Assembly: GCA_933822405.4 (NCBI GenBank) | Contig: CAKOGP040001869.1 | Span: 826,816-890,815, forward strand | DNA from: Cylindrotheca closterium | Lineage: Eukaryota > Bacillariophyta > Bacillariophyceae > Bacillariales > Bacillariaceae | Direction: 5' to 3' | Length of the DNA stretch: 64,000 nt | Shown here: positions 19,824-28,977 of the stretch, in pieces | Layout of the letters: each line of letters starts with the position of its first letter | Position numbering within the stretch: position 1 is the stretch's first letter | Translations under genes and position numbers: made by a program | The notes under the pieces: generated by a model | The model's input: the letters and a program-made list of their open reading frames with translations, nothing else | Told to the model about the DNA's origin: nothing | Databases searched by the model: none

Positions 19824-21115
19824 TTATGAGTTTTGCAAGAATAGCTCTGTGCGAGCAATGAGCCATCTGTTGTTTGGATCTTGGAACAAAGTCACAGATC
19901 CAGTATCGTAAATCGAGTAGTCAAAAGATGTACCAGTCACGACTGCTACACTTTCCGCAGCAGAGACTGGTCCCTTGATAGCCATACCTCCAGCACCAAC
20001 TGAACCTCTGGTTCGGAAGTAAAGTTCGTAACTGCAAAGGTAGTGTTCTACTCCTGTAATTGTGCAGACACCTCTGAAGTCTCCAAGATTTGCGCTTCCT
20101 CTTGAAAATGTTCCATCGTCCTCCTCGATGAGATCGAAAAGGTCGCCATTCAAGGTTAGCGTAGTCGTAAGTTGGAAGTTGGCTTGGTCATCAAGACTAT
20201 TGACCTCTGTACTTTCCTGTGGTTTAGAGTAGGGCAGATAGAATATAAGAGGCAAAGTTGTGCACGAAAAGGTCATGAAAATCGGCGACTTGTACTTACC
20301 ATGATGAAATTCAAGACGAGTTGCCCCGAGGAACCAGTATCGCCACTGACATCATCACCACTGACAGGATCGCCATTGACTGGATCATCGCCACTAATAG
20401 CGTCATTTGGGGTGTCACCACTAATAGCGTCGTTCGGGGTGTCACCGCTAATAGCGGCATTGGGTGTATCACCACTAATAGCGTCGTTTGGGGTGTCGCC
20501 ACTGATAGCGTCGTTTGGGGTGTCACCACTGATGACATTGTTTGGGATATCACCACTGATGACATCGTTTGGGGTGTCACCACTGATGACTTCGTTTGGG
20601 ATGTCACCACTGATGGCATCAACTGGGGCCATGGTGGGGGCCATGGTGGGGCTTGTGAGTGGAGGAGCGGTAACGGGGTGTGTACCGGTAGGAACAGGGT
20701 GTGTAGGAATGGGGTTGTGGATAACTCCACCTTTTCCCTTTCCACCTTTTCCTTTTCCACCCTTTCCTTTCTTTGAGCTCTTGCTGCTCTTCTTACTGCT
20801 GCTACTGCTGCTAGTCGAACGATCCTTGTATTTGAAGCCTCCCTTTCCTTTTCCCATCTCTCCAAGATGGGGCTTTCCCTTGCTTGTAACAACAACTGCT
20901 CGGCCTCCAGGGACATGTATGGCTTGCAACCTTCGGGCATTGAGGATAGAAGCCCTGATGGAATCTTGTTCTTGCGATCCATGAATATCTCTCAATCGTC
21001 GTTCATTGGACTCCTGTCCCTTGACGTTTGTGTTAACTTTGTAGAATGGCGATACATCCGCAAAAGCTACGCATGAAAATGCAAGCAAGATCAAGCATAC
21101 CATTGATGTGTTCAT
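19824..21115 (-). CDS. Secreted Lys-cluster protein with ISGDTPND repeats and two-Cys C-terminal domain
   Basis: Two exons, 21115-20300 and 20216-19824 (402 residues), phase 0, 83-bp GTAAGT...CAG intron. The signal peptide is MNTSMVCLILLAFSCVAFA; an ATG at 21130 adds five residues. RXL sites follow (RRLRD, RRLQA), then Gly-Lys and Ser/Lys clusters (SSSKKSSKSSKKGKGGKGKG). Then come a Pro-rich spacer and about nine near-perfect ISGDTPNDA repeats (about 20375-20620). The intron separates this low-complexity arm from a beta-rich domain, which has C-x9-C (GVCTITGVEHYLCSYEL) and VVTGTSFDYSIYDTGS. The same domain occurs at 28978-29388 and more distantly at 24326 and 31789. RXL sites plus Lys clusters resemble silaffins and cingulins. 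A role at the silica wall is inferred from composition alone. Confidence 0.85.
20375..20620 (-). repeat. 27-bp coding tandem repeat (ISGDTPNDA)
   Basis: About nine tandem copies of a 27-bp unit encoding ISGDTPNDA with substitutions (ISGDIPNNV and similar). The copies are directly adjacent and in frame, so this is a protein repeat and not a CRISPR array. Near-identity at DNA level suggests recent expansion by slippage or unequal exchange. Confidence 0.9.
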
Positions 21116-21955
21116 GATGGCATTGGTCATGTTTCGTTGATGGTGTTGCTTGTTTTGGATCAATGGATGCGAGTTTGATTTTCGTGAACCCATTTTCAAA
21201 TCGGATCTGCTTGCGCAAATCAATTTAAAATCTCATGTGGTTCTGGTACATTTGCAACGTGTACGAGCCAGACTCGCTGATCGGTTGAGTCGAGGAAACG
21301 ACCAATTCAAAACACGCAAAATACTGAATATTCGCTTCAGAAAGATACCAACAAATACTTGATACCGGTACGGTACAATGCTCTCAGATTCACCGTGACT
21401 TGCAATATATTACAGGATGTATCAACTTCAAGGAAGGGCTATTACCCTCACTTGTTCCAAAAATGATTGTAGATGTACTATTTCTCCCATGTATTACGGA
21501 GGCGTGTCTTTCCCAAGGCTTCAAAATACCAGTATCTATCCATTTCTCTGGATAGATCGTCCTACTGTAGTATTTTGGATTGGATTCGCTGGTTCATTTT
21601 ATTCTTCACAATTATAGTTAACGAGTTGTATTTCTAGCAAGTTGTCCATACGAACACAAAATACCTGATGTATTTTGCAAAATACAAAGGGTATTTTCGT
21701 TGTACTCCATCGATCTACGCTCTTGCCACGACGAGACTTTCCCCCATACAGTAGTTTTGTCTCGACCTTTTACACCTTGTTGTACTTGGAACGCTGAAGG
21801 TAAAATTTGCCATTGCCAGTAAAATTGTGGATTCTCGTCCTCTGTGCTAACACGACCATGACTTCAGCCTTCCGCCATCGTCCACAATGTCAAATTTCCA
21901 TCGGCTCTGAAGTACCGATCAAAGGATTCCGTTCTTCCTTTTAGGATTTACGTCG
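21116..21955. other. Intergenic region, no gene seen
   Basis: About 840 bp upstream of the secreted protein gene and downstream of the YbaK-type gene. Short open frames exist but show no domain, conserved pattern or good start. A GGTACGGTAC element is near 21366-21375. Confidence 0.4.
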
Positions 21956-22558
21956 TCATTCTTTTGAAAATGAAAAGATTTTGGTCGGTTGTGCCACAGC
22001 AATATAGTCCGAAGTAGACATGATGATAGAATCTGTCAACGAGCCACAGTTGAAGGCAATGATATCATTGTCTTGAATCGAGGTATCCACAAACAATTCC
22101 ATGTTGAGAATTGACTTGCCAAACGGTGGGACACTACCTGGGACCAGCCCGTTGGTCAATCCTGCGAGTTCTTCGGCATTGGCAAACCGGACATTCTTGG
22201 TCTTGAATTCCTTCTTGATAGCCTTCGTATGCAGCTTGCGGGAAGCACTCATCACAAAGACACCAAATGTGTTTGACTCTTCGTCACTATCATTGAGATA
22301 CTTCAGGACGAGAGCCTTGCCCCCAGAGGACAAATCAACCCCGCGGACCTTGGCGGACTCTTCGGAAGTTTTTGTTGGTGCGTGGTGGAGACTATGATAG
22401 TCTGTGATTCTATTCTCTTCGAAAAGCTTGATAATCATTTCTTGATGGGAAGTCATTTCTGTTATTGTGACACTATCTCCTTTGTCGACATACAGTATTT
22501 CGCGTTGTTGTTGGAGCTCACAAGACCTCAAGATGTGCTGTAGATTAGTTTCAGTCAA
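21956..22558 (-). CDS. YbaK/EbsC-type aminoacyl-tRNA deacylase-domain protein
   Basis: A 200-residue single-exon frame. The YbaK/ProX-type domain covers about residues 45-195. It shows GKALVLKYL, which includes the conserved Lys of this family. Next comes a strand-helix segment (FGVFVMSASRKLHTKAIKK), then the typical GLVPGSVPPFGK loop, and finally MSTSDYIAVAQP near the end. Members remove mischarged amino acids from tRNA (Cys- or Ala-tRNAPro) in trans or inside ProRS. In this protein no synthetase domain is attached, so it would be a free-standing editing factor. No targeting peptide is clear, which suggests the cytosol. The substrate cannot be assigned. Confidence 0.82.
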   Translation of the reverse strand: MTETNLQHILRSCELQQQREILYVDKGDSVTITEMTSHQEMIIKLFEENRITDYHSLHHAPTKTSEESAKVRGVDLSSGGKALVLKYLNDSDEESNTFGVFVMSASRKLHTKAIKKEFKTKNVRFANAEELAGLTNGLVPGSVPPFGKSILNMELFVDTSIQDNDIIAFNCGSLTDSIIMSTSDYIAVAQPTKIFSFSKE

Positions 22559-22764
22559 TCAACCAAGTAAGTCGAAAACGCAAGTAGTGGATGGACGATC
22601 TATTTTTGCATTTTGTCAACTCTTCAGTCGATGGACGATCTTTTCATATTTATTGCGTGTTCAAATTCATCAGATTTTACGCTGTTTTGCCGCAAAAATA
22701 CAAATGGGCGATCTTTTTATACAACAAAAACAACGTTGCCACTCTTCCTCCTTCCAAGAGCACA

Positions 22765-23799
22765 ATGATGCGAAAGTGTAGCAAAGGCCACCTTCACCGT
22801 CGGAACTATTGTTTCATATCCGGCAAAGTGCAGTTTCTTGTAGTCATCGCTTTGTTTCTCTTTGGAACTGTCAATGGATTGACACAATCCAACGTCATCC
22901 ACTCCTCGACAGCAACAACCATGAATGCGTCCTCCTCTGATGATGATACTTCATTGTCAACAGTACCATCATCTTCGACATGTTGGCTGGCAATCATCAC
23001 CGAACTAGATGCTTGTGAGACGAACACGAGAATGGAAGAATCTTACAGTGCCATTGCCAAGGCTGTTGCGGAACAACCTGATGATATCAGCCTGGTTTCA
23101 ATTCGATTAAAGCCTAGTGATTCTGCTCATGTTATGGAACGAGCGGTAGAACTTACCAAGCGACTAGTAAGATTATCAGAAAACTGTAAAGATGGAGGAA
23201 AAGTCGGTGTGGAAGACCAAGTGCTGCTACCATGCCCAAGCTTCAAGGTTGTGTGCTCGAGTGATTGGGTCGAGGCAGCAGTCTTGGGAGGAGCTCATGG
23301 GGTGCATGTCAAGGAACACCACTTGTCGCAAGTACCTTATATCCGAGAACGATTAACTGTGGCCAATTCCAATTCCCCGATTTGGATCGGAACCTCGGCC
23401 CACAGCGTCGAATCCGCTCTGAATTCATACAGAGAGTATCAACCAGACTATTACTTTGTTGGAACCTGTTTTCTCACCGCCAGTCATCCTGAAAAGACTT
23501 CCGAAGCTGATTTGGAAGGACCTAGTCTACCTGGAACTGTCCAACAAGCGCTTAAAGTTGCTGCCAAATCGGCACCACCCAAAGTGATGGCCATTGGTGG
23601 TATTGATGCAAGCAACTGTCACATTCCTGTGGAACTTGGTGCCGATGGTGTTGCTGTTATTCGAGCTGTCCTACAAGCCAAAGACCCGGCAAAGGCGGTA
23701 GCCGACATGCAATCTAGGATGAAGGTTGCAGTGAAAAGCAGTATGACCACAGAGCGAGATTTAAAAAGTGCCACTGAAGCGACCCATCATCATGAATGA
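22765..23799 (+). CDS. Thiamine-phosphate synthase/TenI-like TIM-barrel protein
   Basis: A 344-residue frame from ATG 22765. The frame is open further upstream (to 22591) but that part is poor in coding character. The N-terminus has a hydrophobic segment (VQFLVVIALFLFGTVNG), which suggests an ER signal or the first half of a plastid bipartite signal. From about residue 70 onward the ThiE/TenI fold is visible: FKVVCSSDWVEAAVLGGAHG, then IGTSAHSVESA, DYYFVGTCFLTASHPEK and VMAIGGIDASN. GADGVAVIRAVL closes the barrel. The family condenses thiazole and pyrimidine phosphates to thiamine phosphate (ThiE) or aromatises the thiazole (TenI). The usual ThiE GQxD motif reads VKEHHLS here, so the catalytic class is uncertain and it may be TenI-like. 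Confidence 0.78.
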   Translation: MMRKCSKGHLHRRNYCFISGKVQFLVVIALFLFGTVNGLTQSNVIHSSTATTMNASSSDDDTSLSTVPSSSTCWLAIITELDACETNTRMEESYSAIAKAVAEQPDDISLVSIRLKPSDSAHVMERAVELTKRLVRLSENCKDGGKVGVEDQVLLPCPSFKVVCSSDWVEAAVLGGAHGVHVKEHHLSQVPYIRERLTVANSNSPIWIGTSAHSVESALNSYREYQPDYYFVGTCFLTASHPEKTSEADLEGPSLPGTVQQALKVAAKSAPPKVMAIGGIDASNCHIPVELGADGVAVIRAVLQAKDPAKAVADMQSRMKVAVKSSMTTERDLKSATEATHHHE

Positions 23800-24325
23800 A
23801 AGTGGTGGTTCCAGATGTCATTGGCACATCTCTATTGTTGAGATTCAGATCACAAAGTTCTCGCCATCCAATACTCATATTATAGTGCAGTGGTATGCGC
23901 CCCACACACTCACCTTTTGCTTCATCAGAACAGGCAAGGCAGTACGGATTCTTAGTCCACAAGGGATGGGAACAAGCATACTAGCCATGACCGCCAAACC
24001 TCTGTTGCTTCTTGCAGTTCTCGTATCTTAGTGATGATTCTAATACCACAAGCAAATTATAAATGAATATATGATTTGATAGCTTCATGATGTTTTTCAA
24101 AAAATAATCGTATGATACCATTTGCTACAGTGTACTTAATGTAGTGAACAGGAGAAAAGGAGACCGATATACAAGATCTTCCGAAACATCCTCCTGGACC
24201 CTCCTATTGTATTGCACTGACGCCGTACGTTGCAAAGGGAGACAAGGGCCCATCCGTCAATCAGGATGAACCCTCCGATTGACTTTCACGCTAGTGAGCA
24301 CATCGCAATCTTTGTCATCGTCGGC
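23800..24325. other. Convergent intergenic region, no gene seen
   Basis: About 530 bp between the 3' ends of the TIM-barrel gene and the small secreted protein gene. No supported reading frame, RNA gene or repeat is seen. Confidence 0.4.
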
Positions 24326-25014
24326 TTAGACAAGATCAATTTCGCCAGTGAAGATCAAGTTTTCAATGGAATCGTATCGTAGGGTAAATATACCACCTTG
24401 GTATCCATCCAAGTTGAATGCGGTAGCCTCAACGATCAAGAAACCACCATCGTTATCGCCGAATGTGAGGGTACCAGAAGCGACAACGAGACCAGCATTG
24501 TCTCCGTCTCCAAACAAAAGATGGTATGAGCAGAAGTGTTCGTCATTGGAAGCGCTGACTGTGCATGTTCCCTCCAAGGATCCAATGGCCTTATATTCAA
24601 AAGAAAAAATGTCAGCAAAACGATTTCCAATAAGTTGTTTACTCAACATCAAGAGCCACTATTACTTACATCACCAGAGTCGATGTCATACATGAATCCA
24701 TTCAATCCAAAGACTGCTCCAACTGTAGTGGGAGTTGCTCCTTCAGTGGCGGATCCGATTTCGTTGTAAATACCGGTGAATCGAAGAGATCCAGATTCTT
24801 GCAAGCTCCGTCTCTTTCCTGAACCTTGTGCCTTCTTTGGGAGAAGACCGAAGCGTTCTTGAAGCTCTCCTCGAGAAATGGCTTCATCCTTCTTGCTTTC
24901 CATGCGACGCTTAATAAATTCGAATGGATGACTACCACGGATCTGTGCATTGACACCAACAGCGACCATCGCACAAAGAAGAAGAAGCTTGACAAGATTG
25001 TTGAGTTGAGTCAT
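24326..25014 (-). CDS. Small secreted protein with two-Cys beta-barrel-like domain
   Basis: Two exons, 25014-24670 and 24589-24326, joined in phase 0 across an 80-bp GTAAGT...AAG intron (202 residues). The signal peptide is MTQLNNLVKLLLLCAMVAVG ending near VNAQ. A basic segment with an RXL site follows (KRRSLQES). The rest is a beta-rich domain: SLRFTGIYNEIG, then GTCTVSASNDEHFCSYHL (C-x10-C), then IVEATAFNLDGYQGGIF. It aligns by eye with the C-terminal domains at 19824-20216 and 28978-29388, although its intron is inside the domain and it has no repeat arm. The pattern recalls the dirigent or allene-oxide-cyclase barrel fold; that is a hypothesis. It looks like a compact member of the local family. 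Confidence 0.8.
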
Positions 25015-25478
25015 CTTTTCGTGTTTGCTTTTGGTTGTCTTTGGACGTTGATGTATGTAAACAAAAGTTTTTTGATTTGTACTTTGAGTGTGACAATACC
25101 TTTCCACGTAAAGGCAGCTGCCAGTCAAGTGTTTCAACGGTATTCCAGTTGCAATCAATTGTGATGCCCGTTGTTTTGGGTTTTGAATTCTATCGAGTGA
25201 CAAGATTTCAAAACTCCAAGAAATCCGCGAACTCTAAGTAACTGTTTTCACATGAGTATGTAGATATTCAGTTTTGAAGATCTTTTTATCTAACGAATTA
25301 ACCAACGTAACCGACAAAAGTGGACGACGGAAGGACCATCGAACCGTTTTGGATTCTTAGTCGGATATCTTTGAGATTTTGGCATCAACGATCAAATCTG
25401 AAATAATAGTGCAGCGGTCCCACCAAACCAAGCATACCTTCCCCATATACCGGTAGTTGAATTCAAGATGCACATGAA
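25015..25478. promoter_or_regulatory. Divergent intergenic region
   Basis: A 464-bp space between the small secreted protein (leftward) and the dioxygenase (rightward). No gene or clear repeat is seen; it should contain both promoters. Confidence 0.35.
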
Positions 25479-26275
25479 ATGTCGCTCACGGGCATACGAG
25501 AATCGTTCGACAAGAGTGGCTTTGTCGGTCCGTTAAATGTCTTGACGCTCGAAGAAAGCCAAGCGGCTTGGAGGGAAGTGAAAGAGGAACTTGAGAAGGA
25601 AGGCTCGAGTCGATTCAAACTACATCTGATTCTGCCAGCAATATCTATGATAGCATATCATCCAGTGCTAGTTAAGGCAGTTGAGGAAGCACTTGGTAGT
25701 CCCAATATTTGGTTGTGGTCCTCAGATATCAACATAAAAAAACCCAACTCGCCTGGATTCTTTGCTCCTCATCAAGATGTAACGTACGCTGGGTTGTCTC
25801 CATCCAACAAAGTATTGACTGCATGGGTTGCTCTGTCAGATCCGGTGGGTGAACGCGAAGGATGTTTGTCGTTCTATCCTGGATCGCACAAAGGGGGCCA
25901 AATGCATCACGAAACACGACGGTCTGAAGATTCTGACGACAACCTTTTGAGCTTGGGGCAATTCATTCCAGATCCGCTGATAAAACAATTGGAAAACAGT
26001 ACTGCTATTGCTATACCACTGAGAGCTGGACAAGCAACATTTCATTCGTTTGACTGTGTGCATGAGTCTGGACCGAATTGTTCGTCACAACCTAGAGTTG
26101 GTTTGGCTCTACGGTACATGGCAGCTTCAGTCATACAGACAAAACCAATTCAAGAATTGGCAACATGGATTTCTGGAAAGAAAGAGGGTTCTAGCTTTGA
26201 AATGGAACCCCAACTTCCTACTGAGTGCACGATGGAAGATGTACATTGTGGACGAGAGGCACAAAGAGAGGCCAT
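25479..26275 (+). CDS. Phytanoyl-CoA dioxygenase (PhyH)-like, 3' end lost in assembly gap
   Basis: An open frame of 265 residues runs into the run of Ns. It is a 2-oxoglutarate/Fe(II) oxygenase of the PhyH family. The metal-binding triad is visible as His98 and Asp100 (FFAPHQDVTY) and His195 (CVHESGPN). Arg206 (RVGLALRY) would bind 2-oxoglutarate. WVALSDPVGEREGCLSFYPG and SHKGG are typical core motifs. Family members hydroxylate lipids, amino acids or halogenated and secondary metabolites; the substrate is unknown. The frame continues open on the far side of the gap only by chance, because the next gene's transmembrane protein begins there. The real stop is probably inside or just after the gap (26276-26577). 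Confidence 0.82.
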
Positions 26276-26577
26276 NNNNNNNNNNNNNNNNNNNNNNNNN
26301 NNNNNNNNNNNNNNNNNNNNNNNNNNNNNNNNNNNNNNNNNNNNNNNNNNNNNNNNNNNNNNNNNNNNNNNNNNNNNNNNNNNNNNNNNNNNNNNNNNNN
26401 NNNNNNNNNNNNNNNNNNNNNNNNNNNNNNNNNNNNNNNNNNNNNNNNNNNNNNNNNNNNNNNNNNNNNNNNNNNNNNNNNNNNNNNNNNNNNNNNNNNN
26501 NNNNNNNNNNNNNNNNNNNNNNNNNNNNNNNNNNNNNNNNNNNNNNNNNNNNNNNNNNNNNNNNNNNNNNNNNNNNN
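26276..26577. other. Assembly gap (run of N)
   Basis: 302 undetermined bases. Translations that cross it are artificial and join two unrelated proteins, the PhyH-like enzyme and the O-fucosyltransferase. Confidence 0.99.
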
Positions 26578-26747
26578 CCATTCCTCCATTACCCAGGAAT
26601 GGGTCCAAGGTCCAAGGCTGGACCGTGCCAACTCCCATGTGCATGATTTCCAACATGAAAAATGACAGGGCACAATTAAAAGTTCCAAGACAGCATGAGA
26701 TAACCATACCACAAGCACAGTTCTATCACTTTTCTACAATTCGAATA

Positions 26748-28713
26748 ATGGTGATACGACAAACATCAGCTTCCGTGACGACGAGACGACGGAAAGTTGA
26801 CGATGGCTCGAGCCGCTCATTATTGACACAATACTTCATGATCATCATGTTTCTTTTTGCGTGCATGCTCATCGGTTTGAACAGCCGGTTTACGGATACA
26901 GTGATGCTAAGTACCATGCAGGATATGGAAAGACATCTTCAGGCTTCACTTGGCACCCCGTCCATGACAAAAATGCCTTATCCTACGGAACGAGTCCATC
27001 AGGCGGAGCCACAATCGACAACGACAACCACATCCAGAACCATCCACAGCCCAACGAACGAACATGAACACCGATTGGCTGGATTGAGTTGTGATAAATG
27101 GGGCGGTCCTTCGAATGAAGAGGCAGAAGAAATGGTTTACTGGGAAGACATTCCGTCCGATTCTCATCATGTTTCGCCGTTTAAGAAGCCTGGAATCTCA
27201 CAATACATGACTTTTGAACCAGACTCTGGAGGTTGGAACAATATCCGTATGGCAATGGAGAGCCTTTTGGTGCGTTGATTCGTCGTCTTGTAAAACTTCC
27301 ATTGACTGATGCTATAGTATACATGTGCTCACGTCTCGAATGAACAGGCCACTGCATTTGCTATGGGTAGAACACTGGTGCTACCACCGCACCAAAAAAT
27401 GTATCTTCTCGGCAAGAAGGACAAGAATCAAAGGAACGCATTCTCCTTCGATCATTTCTTCCACATGGAAAGCATCAGCCAAGAACACAAGGGTTTGGAC
27501 ATTATAACTATGCAACAATTCTTGGAACTTTTCCTCGATGGACGATTCAAGGATCCAATTTCTGGCAACCCCGTATTTCCACCTGGGAATCGGACTGATT
27601 GGAATGACTGTGAGGGTCGGGAACTGAATGAACTCAAAACTTGGTTGCGAGAGTCCTCACGGATGCTGAACTGGGATCCTGATAATTGTCTAGCGGCATT
27701 CCCAAAATCCAGCTCGGAAAAAGACATGCAAGAGCTGATTGATGTTCATGAAGAAATAAAGAAAGAAGGTTATCCCAGCTACGAGGATTTTGTTGGCATA
27801 CCATTTCCTGTAGATGCCAGTATCAAGGATCGGATGCGAGAGAATTGGGCAGATAGAAAGGGGCTTTGTCTCTACGACAAAGAGCTGCAAGAAACCCCTT
27901 GGCTCCATTTCCCCGTCGGCCGTACGGGACAGTACCAGTCTCGGATGTTGGTCCATTTCTACGCTTTTCTCTTTTTTGCAGATTGGAAGACGGACTTATG
28001 GACAAAGCGCTTTGTTCGAGATCACGTCCGATACATCGACGAAATCCAGTGTGCTGCCGCACGAGTAGTCGCTGCAATCCGGAAAAGAGCAAAAGAGAAA
28101 AGTGTCCATGGCGACTTTGATACATTACACGTTCGAAGGGGAGATTTCCAATTCAAGCCAACTAGGGTTCCGGTGTGGGTTGTCTATAACAAGACCAAAG
28201 ATCACATTCCTGAAGGCTCGACTCTCTATGTTGCAACAGACGAAAAGAAGAAGGAGTGGTTTGATCTGATGAAGGAACATTACGATGTAGTCTTTTTGGA
28301 CGATTTTATGCACGAACTCGAAGGGGTGAACACCAATTACTACGGTACGTTTTCACTTCCAATTTCTGTGAGAAGTCTTGATGTCGACCAAAACTCATGG
28401 GGCTTGTTCTTCCTGTTCCTCCTTCTTAGGTATGATTGACCAGCTAATTTCGAGTCGAGGAAGAGTATTCTATGGTTGTTGGTTCAGCACCTTTACTGGA
28501 TACATCAATCGACTTCGAGGATACCATGCGGATGATCACCAGACACCGGGCTACGAAATGGGGATTGTGCCAAGCTATTACTATGCTGTCGATGATCGTT
28601 ACCTGCATATGCAAGAATACTATCCAGTGAAGAAACAATTTTATGCCAGAGAATTCCCAACAAGTTGGAGATTAATTGATACCGGACTCGATGACACCCA
28701 GGCGACGGGCTAG
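26748..28713 (+). CDS. GDP-fucose protein O-fucosyltransferase-like, type II membrane protein
   Basis: Three exons, 26748-27269, 27348-28344 and 28430-28713 (600 residues). The introns are 78 bp (phase 0) and 85 bp (phase 1), both GT-AG. A cytosolic tail precedes one membrane anchor (YFMIIMFLFACMLIGL). A Ser/Thr/Pro stem follows. The O-FucT signature GGWNNIRMAMESLL sits at 161-174. Joining exon 1 to the GCCACTGCA acceptor continues it as ATAFAMGRTLVLPP, as in the family. HVRRGDF (435-441) is the GDP-fucose binding motif, and DQLISSRGRVFYGCWFSTFT forms the last conserved block. It probably works in the Golgi on protein or polysaccharide. Other cell-wall glycan roles are possible. Confidence 0.87.
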
Positions 28714-28977
28714 CGTGCTCTTTGTATGCAATGCAATAGTACTGACTTCAGCATGTCATACAAATAGACAATTACCCATGTACAATTGCTTTTACCAAAG
28801 TGTTCGGAATAACCAAGGTTTACCGTAGAGTCAATAATATTATTGTTCACGAGATTATAGACCAGAGAACACATCTGTAATACCATGTGAATCAAATGTA
28901 TTATAAAATTTCTACTATACATGCAATTATGAGCTATTCTTGTGTGCCTTATAGGCACAAGGAAAGAGCAAGTCTAT

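Noticed and set aside
20375..20620. Regular repeat that could look like a CRISPR array
   Set aside because: Units are directly adjacent, 27 bp and in frame, with no spacers; the organism is eukaryotic.
21417..21617. Rightward 66-codon frame in the intergenic region
   Set aside because: No recognisable domain or signal; probably chance.
26050..26718. Several frames that run across the Ns on both strands
   Set aside because: The middle is undetermined sequence; the frames are artefacts.
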